A stretch of DNA of 64,000 nt from JALORV01 sp963754065. GTDB taxonomy: Bacteria > Pseudomonadota > Gammaproteobacteria > Burkholderiales > Burkholderiaceae_F. Shown piece after piece: positions 7,045 through 15,059 of this stretch. The number at the start of each line of letters is the position of its first letter. Positions within the stretch are counted from its first letter, which is position 1. Under the pieces are notes generated by a model. The model was not told where the DNA came from. It saw nothing but the letters and a program-made list of their open reading frames with translations, and did not search any database. Made by a program: the position numbers and the translations under genes. The stretch spans positions 1 through 64,000 of the forward strand of contig CAVWFH010000019.1 in assembly GCA_963754065.1 (NCBI GenBank), given 5' to 3'.

Positions 7045-8637
7045 ATGAGTGCCCGATCCATGTCTGCATCGCCGTCTACTGAACTGGAGCAAGTCAGCGC
7101 CGCGGTGCTGGACGGACGGACTGATGCTGCCCGAACAGTGCTCATCGAAGGGGTCGAACGGGCGCGCGGTGCCGCTGATCATGCTCTGCAGGCGCGCCTG
7201 CTCAGTCGCCTCGCGGTGCTGGAGTTGCGGGGGGGCGAGTACTCGGCGGCCGATGCCCACGCGATCCAGGCCGCAAAGTTGTATGCCGCTGAAGGTGACG
7301 CGGCGGGACAGGTGGCTTCGCTGACCTATGCCGTGCTGGCCTGTGCCCAGCTGCGCCGCTATGACGATGCCTATGCCGCCGCCTTCGCGGCCCATGACGT
7401 TGCCCCGCAGGGCTCGCGACCCGAGTTGCGCCTGATGGCGACCCGCGCCCTCGGTGCCGCGCATGCGGCCGCCGGCTCCTACGAAGAAGGGCTGCAGCTG
7501 TTCGCGCGCATGATCGACATTGCGCGCGAGGCAATCCTGGCCACGTGGGAACGTACGGCCCGGACCGACTGGTTGATCGTGAACATTGGATGGCTGACCG
7601 ATCCGGCCGCCCTGCATGCCTCTGCACCCGATCGTGAGCACCTCACCATGCTGCAGGCCTGGGCCGAGCATCTGCTGCAACAGCACTCCGACGCGACGCC
7701 CGAGATGCAGTTGCGCGAGCGAGTTGCGCACAATGCCGTTCTCGCGCAGATCCACGTGGCTCTTGGGAATGTCGGGCCGGCTCGCGCATCGATCGATTCC
7801 GTCATACGGGACTCGGCTCAACTGGGGTATTCACACGGCCTGGCCGAAGGCGCCGTCGTGGAGGCCGATGTACTCCTGCTCGAAGGTGAGGCCGCACGCG
7901 GCGTGGAAAGTGCGCGACGTGGAATCGAGATGGCCCAGCGACTCGATCTCCTGGTGGTCGAAGGCAAGGCGCACGACGCGCTTTCCCGCTGTGCCGAGGC
8001 CGCGGGCGACAGTGAGACCGCCGTCAAGGCACTGCGCCGGCACATGCAGGTCACGCGCGAGATCCTGCGGCTTCGCAGCGAGAATCGCGTGCGCATCGAG
8101 CGCTGGCGCGAATCACTCAAGCAGCGCGAGCAGCTCGACACACTGACCGCCGAGGCAAGCTCGTTCCGTGAACTGTCATTGCAGGACCCGCTGACCGGGC
8201 TGGCCAATCGCCGCGCGCTGGATCCGCTGGTACAGGATGCCTTGGCCGACCTGCGTGCGCGAGGCCGGCCGTGCGCACTGGCGGTACTGGATATCGATCA
8301 GTTCAAGAACATCAACGACCGGCACTCCCATGTCGTCGGCGATGCCGTGCTGCGATCGCTCGGCGACGTGCTGCGGGCAACCCTGCGCAGTGCGGACTTC
8401 GCGGCACGCACCGGCGGTGACGAACTGGTGGTGCTTTTCGGCAATGCTTCCGTGGCCGACGCGAGCGCGGCCTGCGACCGGATCCGCAAGGTGATCGCTG
8501 CACACGACTGGGACCATCTCTCGGATGGATTGACTGTCACGATGAGCATCGGCGTGACGGCCGCGCGGCCCGAAGATACCGTCGAGACCCTGATGCGGCG
8601 CGCTGACCGCCTGATGTACGACCACAAGTCAGGCTGA
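7045..8637 (+). CDS. TPR-GGDEF diguanylate cyclase
   Basis: Predicted soluble diguanylate cyclase (two GTP to c-di-GMP), 530 residues from ATG 7045; ATG 7060 is an alternative and the frame is open back to 6706 without coding character. Residues about 15-350 are TPR-like helical repeats (for example AADHALQARLLSRLAVLELRG), then a coiled-coil linker (ILRLRSENRVRIERWRESLK), then the GGDEF domain beginning DPLTGLANRRAL. The signature is GGDEL (457-461) instead of GGDEF/GGEEF; the metal and GTP residues are kept. An RxxD inhibitory site (RSAD, 448-451) sits exactly five residues before it, so product feedback is likely. There is no membrane segment. The TPR part should sense a cytoplasmic protein or peptide; neighbouring peptide genes suggest which. 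Confidence 0.9.
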   Translation: MSARSMSASPSTELEQVSAAVLDGRTDAARTVLIEGVERARGAADHALQARLLSRLAVLELRGGEYSAADAHAIQAAKLYAAEGDAAGQVASLTYAVLACAQLRRYDDAYAAAFAAHDVAPQGSRPELRLMATRALGAAHAAAGSYEEGLQLFARMIDIAREAILATWERTARTDWLIVNIGWLTDPAALHASAPDREHLTMLQAWAEHLLQQHSDATPEMQLRERVAHNAVLAQIHVALGNVGPARASIDSVIRDSAQLGYSHGLAEGAVVEADVLLLEGEAARGVESARRGIEMAQRLDLLVVEGKAHDALSRCAEAAGDSETAVKALRRHMQVTREILRLRSENRVRIERWRESLKQREQLDTLTAEASSFRELSLQDPLTGLANRRALDPLVQDALADLRARGRPCALAVLDIDQFKNINDRHSHVVGDAVLRSLGDVLRATLRSADFAARTGGDELVVLFGNASVADASAACDRIRKVIAAHDWDHLSDGLTVTMSIGVTAARPEDTVETLMRRADRLMYDHKSG

Positions 8638-8737
8638 GCGGATACCGCGCGTCAGGTCTGGCGTGTCGTGCTGCAGGCTGCCTGGTTGCGGCGCCTTGAC
8701 CGTTATCGATGCGGACCGATGTCGACGTTGCCGTGCT

Positions 8738-9082
8738 TCAACGCGCCGCGACGATCGCCTCGACCCCGGGCTGTTCCTTCAGCATTTCGATGCATTGCTT
8801 GGCATCGGGAATGCGGCTGGTCGGCCGCACGGCGTAAGTCACTGTGTCCGGTGCGGGTGCCCTGGCGATGTAGATGACGTCGCAGCCCGTGGTGCTCGAC
8901 AGTGCAAACGCGCCCTGCGGATTGGGCGAGATTCGCGCAGGCTGGATCTTCACATCGTAGTTCTGCGCGACCGGGATACGAGCATCTGTCGTTGCCGGCG
9001 GCGTGGCGGTCGAACACGCGACGAGCAGGCCGGCGGGCAGGACAACTGCGCCAAGGATCACAGCTTTGCTGGGTGTCTTCAT
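8738..9082 (-). CDS. Small lipoprotein of unknown function
   Basis: A 114-residue protein. MKTPSKAVILGAVVLPAGLLVAC is a lipoprotein signal with lipobox LVAC, so the mature protein would be lipidated at Cys23. The start ATG 9082 has AGGAG about eight bases upstream. The mature domain begins with a Ser/Thr/Pro linker and has one further pair of cysteines (TTGCDVIYIA and DAKQCIEML) that could form a disulfide. I recognise no family. It is co-directional with the GTPase gene that ends... upstream of it at 9126, 43 bases away, and may be transcribed with it. Confidence 0.7.
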   Translation of the reverse strand: MKTPSKAVILGAVVLPAGLLVACSTATPPATTDARIPVAQNYDVKIQPARISPNPQGAFALSSTTGCDVIYIARAPAPDTVTYAVRPTSRIPDAKQCIEMLKEQPGVEAIVAAR

Positions 9083-9125
9083 CTTCGGCTCCTGGAATTG
9101 GTCGTTAGCTTACGCGGGAATCGCG

Positions 9126-10667
9126 CTACATCGCGCGCGGCGGCTTGTCATGTGCCTTCGCTGCGTACTCCGTCAAGGAGGGCGGTGACGGGGCCTTGAG
9201 CTGTGAAGGGACAGCGTCCGGATACAGCTGCGCCAGGACACCGCTTGTCAACGTTCGCAGTTCGTACAGCACGGCTTTCACCGTCGCGTCGAGTTGACTG
9301 TCGGCTCGAGCGCCGCTCCAGATGCCGTGCAGCGTGTCTCGGCGCGACGCCAGCTGCGCCTGCACCTCGTGGTGCCAGTGGGCGGGCGATTCGCCTTCGA
9401 CGAACTGGCCTCGGCCCCGGCCGTAGTGGGCAACGGCCAGGTAGCGCAGGACGCTGGCACGCACCAGTCCGTCGAGGAAGTCATCGGGCCAACTCAGTCG
9501 GGCACGTTCCGTGCCCGTCAACTTGTTGATCCCGCGCGCGAGGCCTGCGCCACCCAGCCCACCGAGGACCGCGCCGACGAGCAGACCCGCGCCCATGGAC
9601 AGTCCACCGGTCGCGAGATCCGCCTTCAGGCCGGTAAGGGCGCCGGTCAGCACGCCACCGAAGAGTGCCGCGCGACCCTCCGCGATGGGCTCCTGGGTCG
9701 CATACGCTTCCTGCACGCGCTTCAGGATGGTCTCGGTCGTGCGGCCGTCGAGGCCGCTGATCGCGATCATGCGGTCGGTCGCCGCTTTCACACTGGCGTC
9801 GATTCGAGCGGCCAACGCGGCCATTGCGCGGCTGCGCGCATCGCCATCCTTGCGCAGGCCCAGAGTGACGAGCATGCGCGAGCCGATCGAGGCGGCAGGC
9901 TCGTCGATCGTCTCCGCGTCGTGGGCGGCCGCGGCCATCTGCTCGGCCAGTACCTGCATGCAGGATTCGAAGCGCCCGATATTGCGAGCGGTCCACTCCG
10001 ACTGCATACGCGCAAATCCTTCGCGCTTTTCAAGCGGCAGGCGGGTCGAAACGGCCGCAAGCAGCGTGCCCTCCTGCACCCAGCAGCGCGCGAACGCGTC
10101 GAGCGTCAACACATCGCACGCCAGGCCGAGTCCTGCAACATGACTGCGCCATCGTTGCTGTTCTGCTGCGTCGTCTGCATGTGTCCGAGGCGGACCCGTC
10201 TGGTTGAGCAGGACGAGGACCGGCTTGTCGATCCAACGGAGGACCTGGATCTCGGACGCAACGTAACCGGCATCGCGCGGCTGCTCCGCGGCGTTCACGA
10301 GGTACAGGACGACGTCCGAGGAGGAACGCGCCGCGCGCACCGCCTGCTGGCTGCACCAGAAGGGGCGGTCACGGTGGCGGTCCCAGACTTCGCGCAGCAA
10401 CCAGCCGATCGGGTTGCCGTCCATCCGCAGGCGCTGTACCAGTCGCGCGGAGTCGCCGAAGCCGGGCGTGTCCCACAGCCGCAGCGCATCGCCCGACGGG
10501 GTTTCCAGCAGCAGGTACGGCTCGGCGAGTTCGGTGACATGCGGCGCGTCTCGCACGTCGCCGACGTCGCGGCCGAGCAGGGTGCGCACCAAAGTCGTCT
10601 TGCCGCTGTTCGTATGAGAAACGAGGGCGAGTTCGACCGTGACCGGCGTGCCGGTGCTGTTGTTCAC
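9126..10667 (-). CDS. DUF3482-type GTPase
   Basis: P-loop GTPase of the family usually annotated as GTPase/DUF3482, 513 residues, start GTG 10667. The N-terminal G domain has SHTNSGKTTL (about 17-26; the first glycine of the usual GxxxxGK is Ser), DTPGFGD as G3, and a weak G4, LNQTG in place of NKxD. The C-terminal half has a glycine-rich hydrophobic hairpin (about 330-390, GGVLTGALTG and GAGLLVGAVLGGLGGAG) that could insert into membrane. It overlaps the DUF2868 gene by four bases (GTGA), so the two are translationally coupled and probably form one membrane-associated complex. The biological role of the pair is not known to me. Confidence 0.85.
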   Translation of the reverse strand: MNNSTGTPVTVELALVSHTNSGKTTLVRTLLGRDVGDVRDAPHVTELAEPYLLLETPSGDALRLWDTPGFGDSARLVQRLRMDGNPIGWLLREVWDRHRDRPFWCSQQAVRAARSSSDVVLYLVNAAEQPRDAGYVASEIQVLRWIDKPVLVLLNQTGPPRTHADDAAEQQRWRSHVAGLGLACDVLTLDAFARCWVQEGTLLAAVSTRLPLEKREGFARMQSEWTARNIGRFESCMQVLAEQMAAAAHDAETIDEPAASIGSRMLVTLGLRKDGDARSRAMAALAARIDASVKAATDRMIAISGLDGRTTETILKRVQEAYATQEPIAEGRAALFGGVLTGALTGLKADLATGGLSMGAGLLVGAVLGGLGGAGLARGINKLTGTERARLSWPDDFLDGLVRASVLRYLAVAHYGRGRGQFVEGESPAHWHHEVQAQLASRRDTLHGIWSGARADSQLDATVKAVLYELRTLTSGVLAQLYPDAVPSQLKAPSPPSLTEYAAKAHDKPPRAM

Positions 10668-12118
10668 TGCAGGCCCCCAAGTGCTGCGGCCAGGTCTGAC
10701 TCGGCCCGACCCAGATCAGGCACAGTGAAGTCGATGCAAGCGATCGGGAGGCCGCGCTGGACAGCGAATCCGTTCCAGGCATGGCAACGTTCGTCCACCC
10801 GCGCATTGGCACCGGATTGCCCGCCGAGGCGCAGTCGGTACGGTGCCGTGTCGACGACGACGGCCAGGGGCGTATCGAGTGCGGACTTCAGCGTGTCGAG
10901 AAACCGTCCGTGGTTTTCATTCTCGGGCGTGGCCGCCGCGTTGAAGACCGCAAGCGTCAGTGGCAGGTCGTCCTCGCGTCGCGCCAGTCCTTCGGCCGCG
11001 CTGGACTCGGCGCCGAAGTCCACGCTGGGTCGCAACGCAAGTTGCGTGGCGTCGCCGAACAGATGCCGTGCGAGCCCGTGCAGGCCGGCCACCGCCGACT
11101 CGTCGAGTGTGTAGCTGTACGGCACGACGCGAACGCGCGCACTGCTGGGCGCAAACGAGGCCAGCACCCGGCGAAAGTAGGGCGTACCGAAATCGAAGCT
11201 GAAGGCACCCGCGAGCATTCGTTCGCGCCACGCGGCCCAGGCAAAGAGGGCCAATCGGGGCAGGACGACTGCAACGCCAACCGTGACGGCGTACAGATGG
11301 ATCCAGGGTCCGGCGTTCGTACCGCCAACTCCGCCGCTGATGCGCATCGCCTCGATGGCATCGACCGAGGGGAACGTCATGCCGAGCAGCTTCGCGGCCG
11401 GACCGAGCAGCGCGGCCAGAAACGCGTGGACCGCTGCGGGCTGCAGGAAGGTGCTTTCCCAGCCGATGCGGTATTCGAACGCCACGGCGCGCAGGTACAG
11501 ACCCAGCAACGCACCCAGTGCGAACAGAGCTGCGGAAAGATGCAGCACGCGACCCGCGCGCGCGTCGAGCAACCGTCGGCTGAGGTCGGTCCAGTCGGTG
11601 GCGAAGCGCACCGCGGCCGCGGTGGTCACTTCGTTGGAGGTCGTGCGCGGGAAGCGGGCTGCACCGGCGATCCAGCGACGCAATGGGCCGAGCGGTCGTC
11701 CGAGCAGCGGACGCAGGAGCAGAAAGCCATAGACGGCGACGTTCCAGGCCAGGATGCCGAGCAACGGAAACGCCAGCACGTTGACGTGCTGGCGGTCGGC
11801 GATGTGCTCGGTCAGTGCGCCCAGGGCAAACGCCGCCATCGGCAATACCACGCCGATCCACGGGCGCCAGCGAACATTGCGCAAGCCACGCAGGATCGGC
11901 GCTCGTGCAGAGAGCTTGTCGAGCGCCAGTCCGGCGCGCTTTGTCAGAAACTGTTCGGCGGTCGCTGCGCTGCGTTGCTCTGCTGCCTGCCAGTGCGCCA
12001 GTTCACCGGCCGCGCGGCTCGCGTAGCGCCGGTCGTCGGCCGTGAAGATCGACCCCGACGCATCGGTGGTTTCGATCGCACGCACGAGCACGACATCGCG
12101 GGCCGACTGTTCGTCCAT
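10664..12118 (-). CDS. DUF2868 membrane protein, partner of the GTPase
   Basis: A 484-residue integral membrane protein of the DUF2868 family, constant partner of DUF3482 GTPases in beta- and gammaproteobacteria. Membrane segments can be seen at about 96-115 (VLPMAAFALGALTEHI), 118-140, 200-225 (LSAALFALGALLGLYLRA), 240-260 and 285-310. The N-terminus is charged and helical, the C-terminal third (after RRVLASFAPSS) is soluble with conserved SYTLDE. First gene of a two-gene unit with the GTPase. The start ATG 12118 has only a weak ribosome site. Confidence 0.85.
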   Translation of the reverse strand: MDEQSARDVVLVRAIETTDASGSIFTADDRRYASRAAGELAHWQAAEQRSAATAEQFLTKRAGLALDKLSARAPILRGLRNVRWRPWIGVVLPMAAFALGALTEHIADRQHVNVLAFPLLGILAWNVAVYGFLLLRPLLGRPLGPLRRWIAGAARFPRTTSNEVTTAAAVRFATDWTDLSRRLLDARAGRVLHLSAALFALGALLGLYLRAVAFEYRIGWESTFLQPAAVHAFLAALLGPAAKLLGMTFPSVDAIEAMRISGGVGGTNAGPWIHLYAVTVGVAVVLPRLALFAWAAWRERMLAGAFSFDFGTPYFRRVLASFAPSSARVRVVPYSYTLDESAVAGLHGLARHLFGDATQLALRPSVDFGAESSAAEGLARREDDLPLTLAVFNAAATPENENHGRFLDTLKSALDTPLAVVVDTAPYRLRLGGQSGANARVDERCHAWNGFAVQRGLPIACIDFTVPDLGRAESDLAAALGGLQ

Positions 12119-12160
12119 CCGCGGATTATCGCTGCGGTCGCAGTGCCGTCCACGCGCGCG

Positions 12161-13459
12161 TCATCGGCTCCCGTCGAGCGCCTGTTCGAGGTCCCACAGG
12201 ATGTCGTCGATCGACTCGATGCCGATCGACAACCGCACCATGTCCGGTGTGACGCCCGCCTTGAACTGATCGGCCTCCGACAGTTGCCGATGCGTCGTCG
12301 ACGCCGGGTGAATGACGAGCGACTTGGCGTCGCCGATGTTGGCCAGGTGCGAGAGGAACTGCAATGCGTCGATGAACTTCTCGCCGGCGGCTGCGCCGCC
12401 CTTGATGCCGAAGGTCATCACCCCCGCGGCCCCGGGTTCGCCGTCGACCGCTCGCAGGTACTTGCGCGCCAGTGAGTAGTACGGGTTCGATGGCAGGCCG
12501 GGCCAGTTGACCCAAGCAACGCGCGGGTGTGAGTTGAGGAACTCGGCGACGCGACGCGCGTTCTGGCAGTGCCGCTCCATGCGCAGATGCAGTGTCTCGA
12601 TTCCCTGCAGCAGCAGGAAAGCCGACAGCGGGGCGAGTGCGGCGCCGTGCACGCGCATCACTTCCATGCGTGCCTTCATCGTGTAGGCGAAATCGCCAAA
12701 TGTCTCCCAGAACTTGACGCCGTGATAGCCCTTCGACGGCAATACCATGTCCTGGAACTTGCCGTTGCCCCAGTCGAATTGGCCGCGCTCGACCAGCACA
12801 CCTCCCAGGGTGGTGCCGTGCCCGCCGAGGTACTTGGTCGCGGAGTGGACCACGATGTCCGCGCCCCAGTCGAACGGCCGGCACAGGTAGGGCGAGGCCA
12901 TCGTGTTGTCGATCATCAGCGGCACGCCGGCCGCATGCGCTATTGCTGCAATGGGCTCGATGTCGAGCACGTTGATCTTGGGGTTCCCCAGCGTCTCGGC
13001 GTAGACCAGCCGGGTCGAATCGCGCAGTGCGGCGCGGAAGTTCTCCGGTGTGTCGGGGTCGACGAAGGTCGTCTCGATGCCCATCTTGCGCAGCGTGATG
13101 TCGAACTGCGAATACGTGCCGCCGTACAGCAGCGATGAGGCCACGATGTGTTCGCCCGGCTGCACGATGGCGAGAATGCCGGTCATCTGCGCCGACATGC
13201 CGCTCGCAGTAGCGAGTGCCGCGCGGCCATTTTCCAGCGCGGCGACGCGTTCCTCCAGAACCGCCACGGTCGGATTGCTGATGCGTGAATAGACGTTGCC
13301 GAAGGTCTGCAGGTTGAACAAGCTCGCTGCATGGTCGGCGGAGTCGAACACGTACGACGTCGTCTGGTAGATGGGCGCTGCGCGACTGCCCGTCACAGGA
13401 TCCGGAATCTGTCCGGCGTGCAGGCACAGGGTCTCGATGCCGTAGGCGCGGTCTGCCAT
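12161..13459 (-). CDS. metY: O-acetylhomoserine sulfhydrylase (MetY-type)
   Basis: PLP enzyme of the Cys/Met metabolism family that converts O-acetylhomoserine plus sulfide (or methanethiol) to homocysteine (or methionine). The 432 residues match the long MetY type: N-terminal CLHAGQIPDPVTGSRAAPIYQTTSYVF, YSRISNPT, substrate region YGGTYSQF, the PLP-lysine in SATKYLGGHGTTLGG and the C-terminal LSIGIESIDDILWDLEQAL. The extra insert around NPYYSLARKYL separates it from cystathionine gamma-synthases. Start ATG 13459 has GAGGAG upstream. It follows the CoA-binding gene by 10 bases and is probably co-transcribed with it. Confidence 0.93.
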   Translation of the reverse strand: MADRAYGIETLCLHAGQIPDPVTGSRAAPIYQTTSYVFDSADHAASLFNLQTFGNVYSRISNPTVAVLEERVAALENGRAALATASGMSAQMTGILAIVQPGEHIVASSLLYGGTYSQFDITLRKMGIETTFVDPDTPENFRAALRDSTRLVYAETLGNPKINVLDIEPIAAIAHAAGVPLMIDNTMASPYLCRPFDWGADIVVHSATKYLGGHGTTLGGVLVERGQFDWGNGKFQDMVLPSKGYHGVKFWETFGDFAYTMKARMEVMRVHGAALAPLSAFLLLQGIETLHLRMERHCQNARRVAEFLNSHPRVAWVNWPGLPSNPYYSLARKYLRAVDGEPGAAGVMTFGIKGGAAAGEKFIDALQFLSHLANIGDAKSLVIHPASTTHRQLSEADQFKAGVTPDMVRLSIGIESIDDILWDLEQALDGSR

Positions 13460-13469
13460 GGAGGTCTCC

Positions 13470-13958
13470 TCAGTACGGCAGCTGCCGCGGGCGCTTGCTG
13501 GAAATCACGCGCGTATTCACGCCGGCCCAGTTCAGTCCGCCAAACAGGCGCCCGTGCTCGATCTTTACGCAGCGGTCCTGAACCACGTCGAGTCCGGCGG
13601 CGCGCGCTCGTTCGGCGGCGGCGGAGTTGGTCACGCCGAGTTGCATCCACAGGCAACGGGCGCCGACGGCGATCGCATCGTCGGTCAATGGCCCGATGTC
13701 ATCGGAACGCCTGAAACAGTCCACCATGTCGATCGGGCCGGCTGCCTGGGCGGCCGTGCGCACATCGGGAAAGCAGGGCTGTCCCAGAACCTCGGGGTAC
13801 TTCGGATTCACCGGGATCATCGTGTAGCCATGCTCGAGCAGGTACTTGCCGACGAAGTAGCTCGGGCGATGCCATTCCGAAGAGATGCCCACGACCGCAA
13901 TTCGACGACAGTCGTGCAGCAGGCGGCGCAGCGTAGGGATATCGGTGCTATCGGCCAT
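13470..13958 (-). CDS. CoA-binding domain protein (YccU family)
   Basis: Small Rossmann-fold CoA-binding protein, 162 residues from ATG 13958 (an in-frame GTG at 13970 would add MVTN). The fold signature RRIAVVGISSEWHRPSYFVGKYLLEHGY near the N-terminus and VNPKYPEVLGQPCFPDV, MQLGVTNSAAAERARAAGLDVVQDRCVKIEH later are the conserved blocks of the YccU group. The enzymatic role is unknown; the family is related to the CoA-binding part of succinyl-CoA synthetase. It precedes metY by 10 bases on the same strand, a common pairing in this lineage. Confidence 0.88.
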   Translation of the reverse strand: MADSTDIPTLRRLLHDCRRIAVVGISSEWHRPSYFVGKYLLEHGYTMIPVNPKYPEVLGQPCFPDVRTAAQAAGPIDMVDCFRRSDDIGPLTDDAIAVGARCLWMQLGVTNSAAAERARAAGLDVVQDRCVKIEHGRLFGGLNWAGVNTRVISSKRPRQLPY

Positions 13959-14079
13959 ATTGGTTACCACATTGCATGCGTGACGAGAACAGTGTCGATG
14001 AAAGGTGCCCGGTCACGCCGAACAACTCCAAAGTGTCGAAAAACTTGACAAGTACGCGGCCGCAATACGGCACAACATT

Positions 14080-14099
14080 GATCGTCTGCATAGACGATC
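14080..14099. promoter_or_regulatory. Perfect 8-bp inverted repeat, candidate operator
   Basis: GATCGTCT (14080-14087), spacer GCAT, AGACGATC (14092-14099). It sits in the region between the divergent CoA-binding/metY unit and the PEP-CTERM gene, 79 bases before the latter's ATG and downstream of a TTGACA at 14045-14050. The dyad without a T-run suits a dimeric repressor or activator site rather than a terminator. Confidence 0.4.
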
Positions 14100-14178
14100 G
14101 ATTTAGCGACTCGACCATTGTAATTTGGGGATGTAGAAATCAGGTGTGCGCCGGCAGGTCGGCGCAAAGGGGCTGTCG

Positions 14179-14613
14179 ATGAAACGCTGTATCGCTGTAC
14201 TCGTTGCCGGGGCCGGACTGGCTGCAGTTGCTCCCGCCCAGGCGGAGGTCTTCTACAGTTGGGTCGACGTCGCGCAGAAACCCAAGCTTGCGACGATGAA
14301 CGATTCGCTGATGCGCAAGCAATTATGTTCGCGCAGCGATGTCGACGGTTCCTGCCTCGACGGACAGTCGGCCAAGGAAGAGTTGTTGAAGTTCCAGCCG
14401 CCGCCCGTGGACACGCCGCTTCCGCCGGTTGTTGACACCGTGCCGCCGGTGGTCGATAGCTCGCTTCCCCTTCCGATCGCCGAGCAACCGGTCACGACTC
14501 CTGTGCCCGAGCCAACGTCGCTGGCGCTACTTGCTGCGGCGCTGTTTGGCCTCGTGATCGGGAAAGGGCGGTATCGCGGCCGGGCTGTCAAGTTCCCGGT
14601 TCTGCGTACGTGA
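14179..14613 (+). CDS. Small proline-rich PEP-CTERM protein
   Basis: A 144-residue exported protein: signal peptide MKRCIAVLVAGAGLAAVAPAQA, a short unique region (about 23-75) with two cysteines, a proline/valine repeat stretch (VDTPLPPVVDTVPPVVDSSLP), then a C-terminal sorting signal VPEPTSLALLAAALFGLVIG followed by basic GKGRYRGR. The PEP motif, single hydrophobic segment and basic tail are the hallmark of exosortase substrates, processed at the inner membrane and tied to exopolysaccharide. ATG 14179 has AAGGGG seven bases upstream. No exosortase is in this window. The tail extends 10 residues past the basic cluster, which is slightly long. Confidence 0.82.
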   Translation: MKRCIAVLVAGAGLAAVAPAQAEVFYSWVDVAQKPKLATMNDSLMRKQLCSRSDVDGSCLDGQSAKEELLKFQPPPVDTPLPPVVDTVPPVVDSSLPLPIAEQPVTTPVPEPTSLALLAAALFGLVIGKGRYRGRAVKFPVLRT

Positions 14614-14944
14614 ACTGCACGTTCGCGGTCTGACCGAGGGCTGGATTCACGACGGTCAGCAGTCCTGAAGGCTGAAGTGTGAAACCCGGCGGCAGGGGTG
14701 CACTGCCGCTGGCGAGTCCGAAGGCGCCACCGCGGACCACGTCGGGCGGCAGCGTCAGGGCGAGGTCGATGACCCGGTTCTGTCCCGCGACGAACCACAT
14801 CCAGGGGGTCAGGTCCCACACATCGGCGGTTGCGTTCAGCAGCGCAGGAGCGGATGGGGTCGGTGCGCCGGATCCGCCGCATCCAAACAGTGTCAATCCG
14901 CTGAATCCCGTGGCCCCCAACAACAGCGACCTGCGCTTCATCAT
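14588..14944 (-). CDS. Small lipoprotein with Ig-like fragment
   Basis: About 118 residues from ATG 14944 (ATG 14968 and ATG 14941 are alternatives). The N-terminus MMKRRSLLLGATGFSGLTLFGC combines a basic RR pair with lipobox LFGC, so it is a Sec or Tat lipoprotein. The mature part ends with PLPPGFTLQPSGLLTVVNP, the pattern of the putative-Ig (He_PIG) repeat. It overlaps the 3' end of the PEP-CTERM gene by 26 bases, tail to tail. Short for an Ig-repeat protein, so it may be a remnant. Confidence 0.55.
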   Translation of the reverse strand: MMKRRSLLLGATGFSGLTLFGCGGSGAPTPSAPALLNATADVWDLTPWMWFVAGQNRVIDLALTLPPDVVRGGAFGLASGSAPLPPGFTLQPSGLLTVVNPALGQTANVQFTYAEPGT

Positions 14945-15032
14945 GAATGAAGTTCCGGTCGCTGCCATCGAATCGTCGCAAGAGTTGAGTCAGTGCTGGC
15001 GAATCGCCGAAGCGTCGTCGTCCAAGGGCAAT

Positions 15033-15051
15033 GGGCCGCTTGCAGCGGCCC
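15033..15051 (-). terminator. Hairpin just downstream of tmRNA
   Basis: GGGCCGCT (15033-15040), loop TGC, AGCGGCCC (15044-15051). It begins nine bases beyond the CCA end of ssrA. No T-run follows on the minus strand, so it is a weak terminator or processing guide. Confidence 0.45.
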
Positions 15052-15059
15052 TCGGTGTT

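Noticed and set aside
14065..14085. Sigma-54-like site before the PEP-CTERM gene (GGCAC ... TTG)
   Set aside because: Spacing of the GG and GC elements is wrong; position -12 lacks GC.
13971..14145. SAM or SAH riboswitch ahead of the metY unit
   Set aside because: I searched by eye for conserved core elements and saw none; the metY leader here also runs through another gene first.
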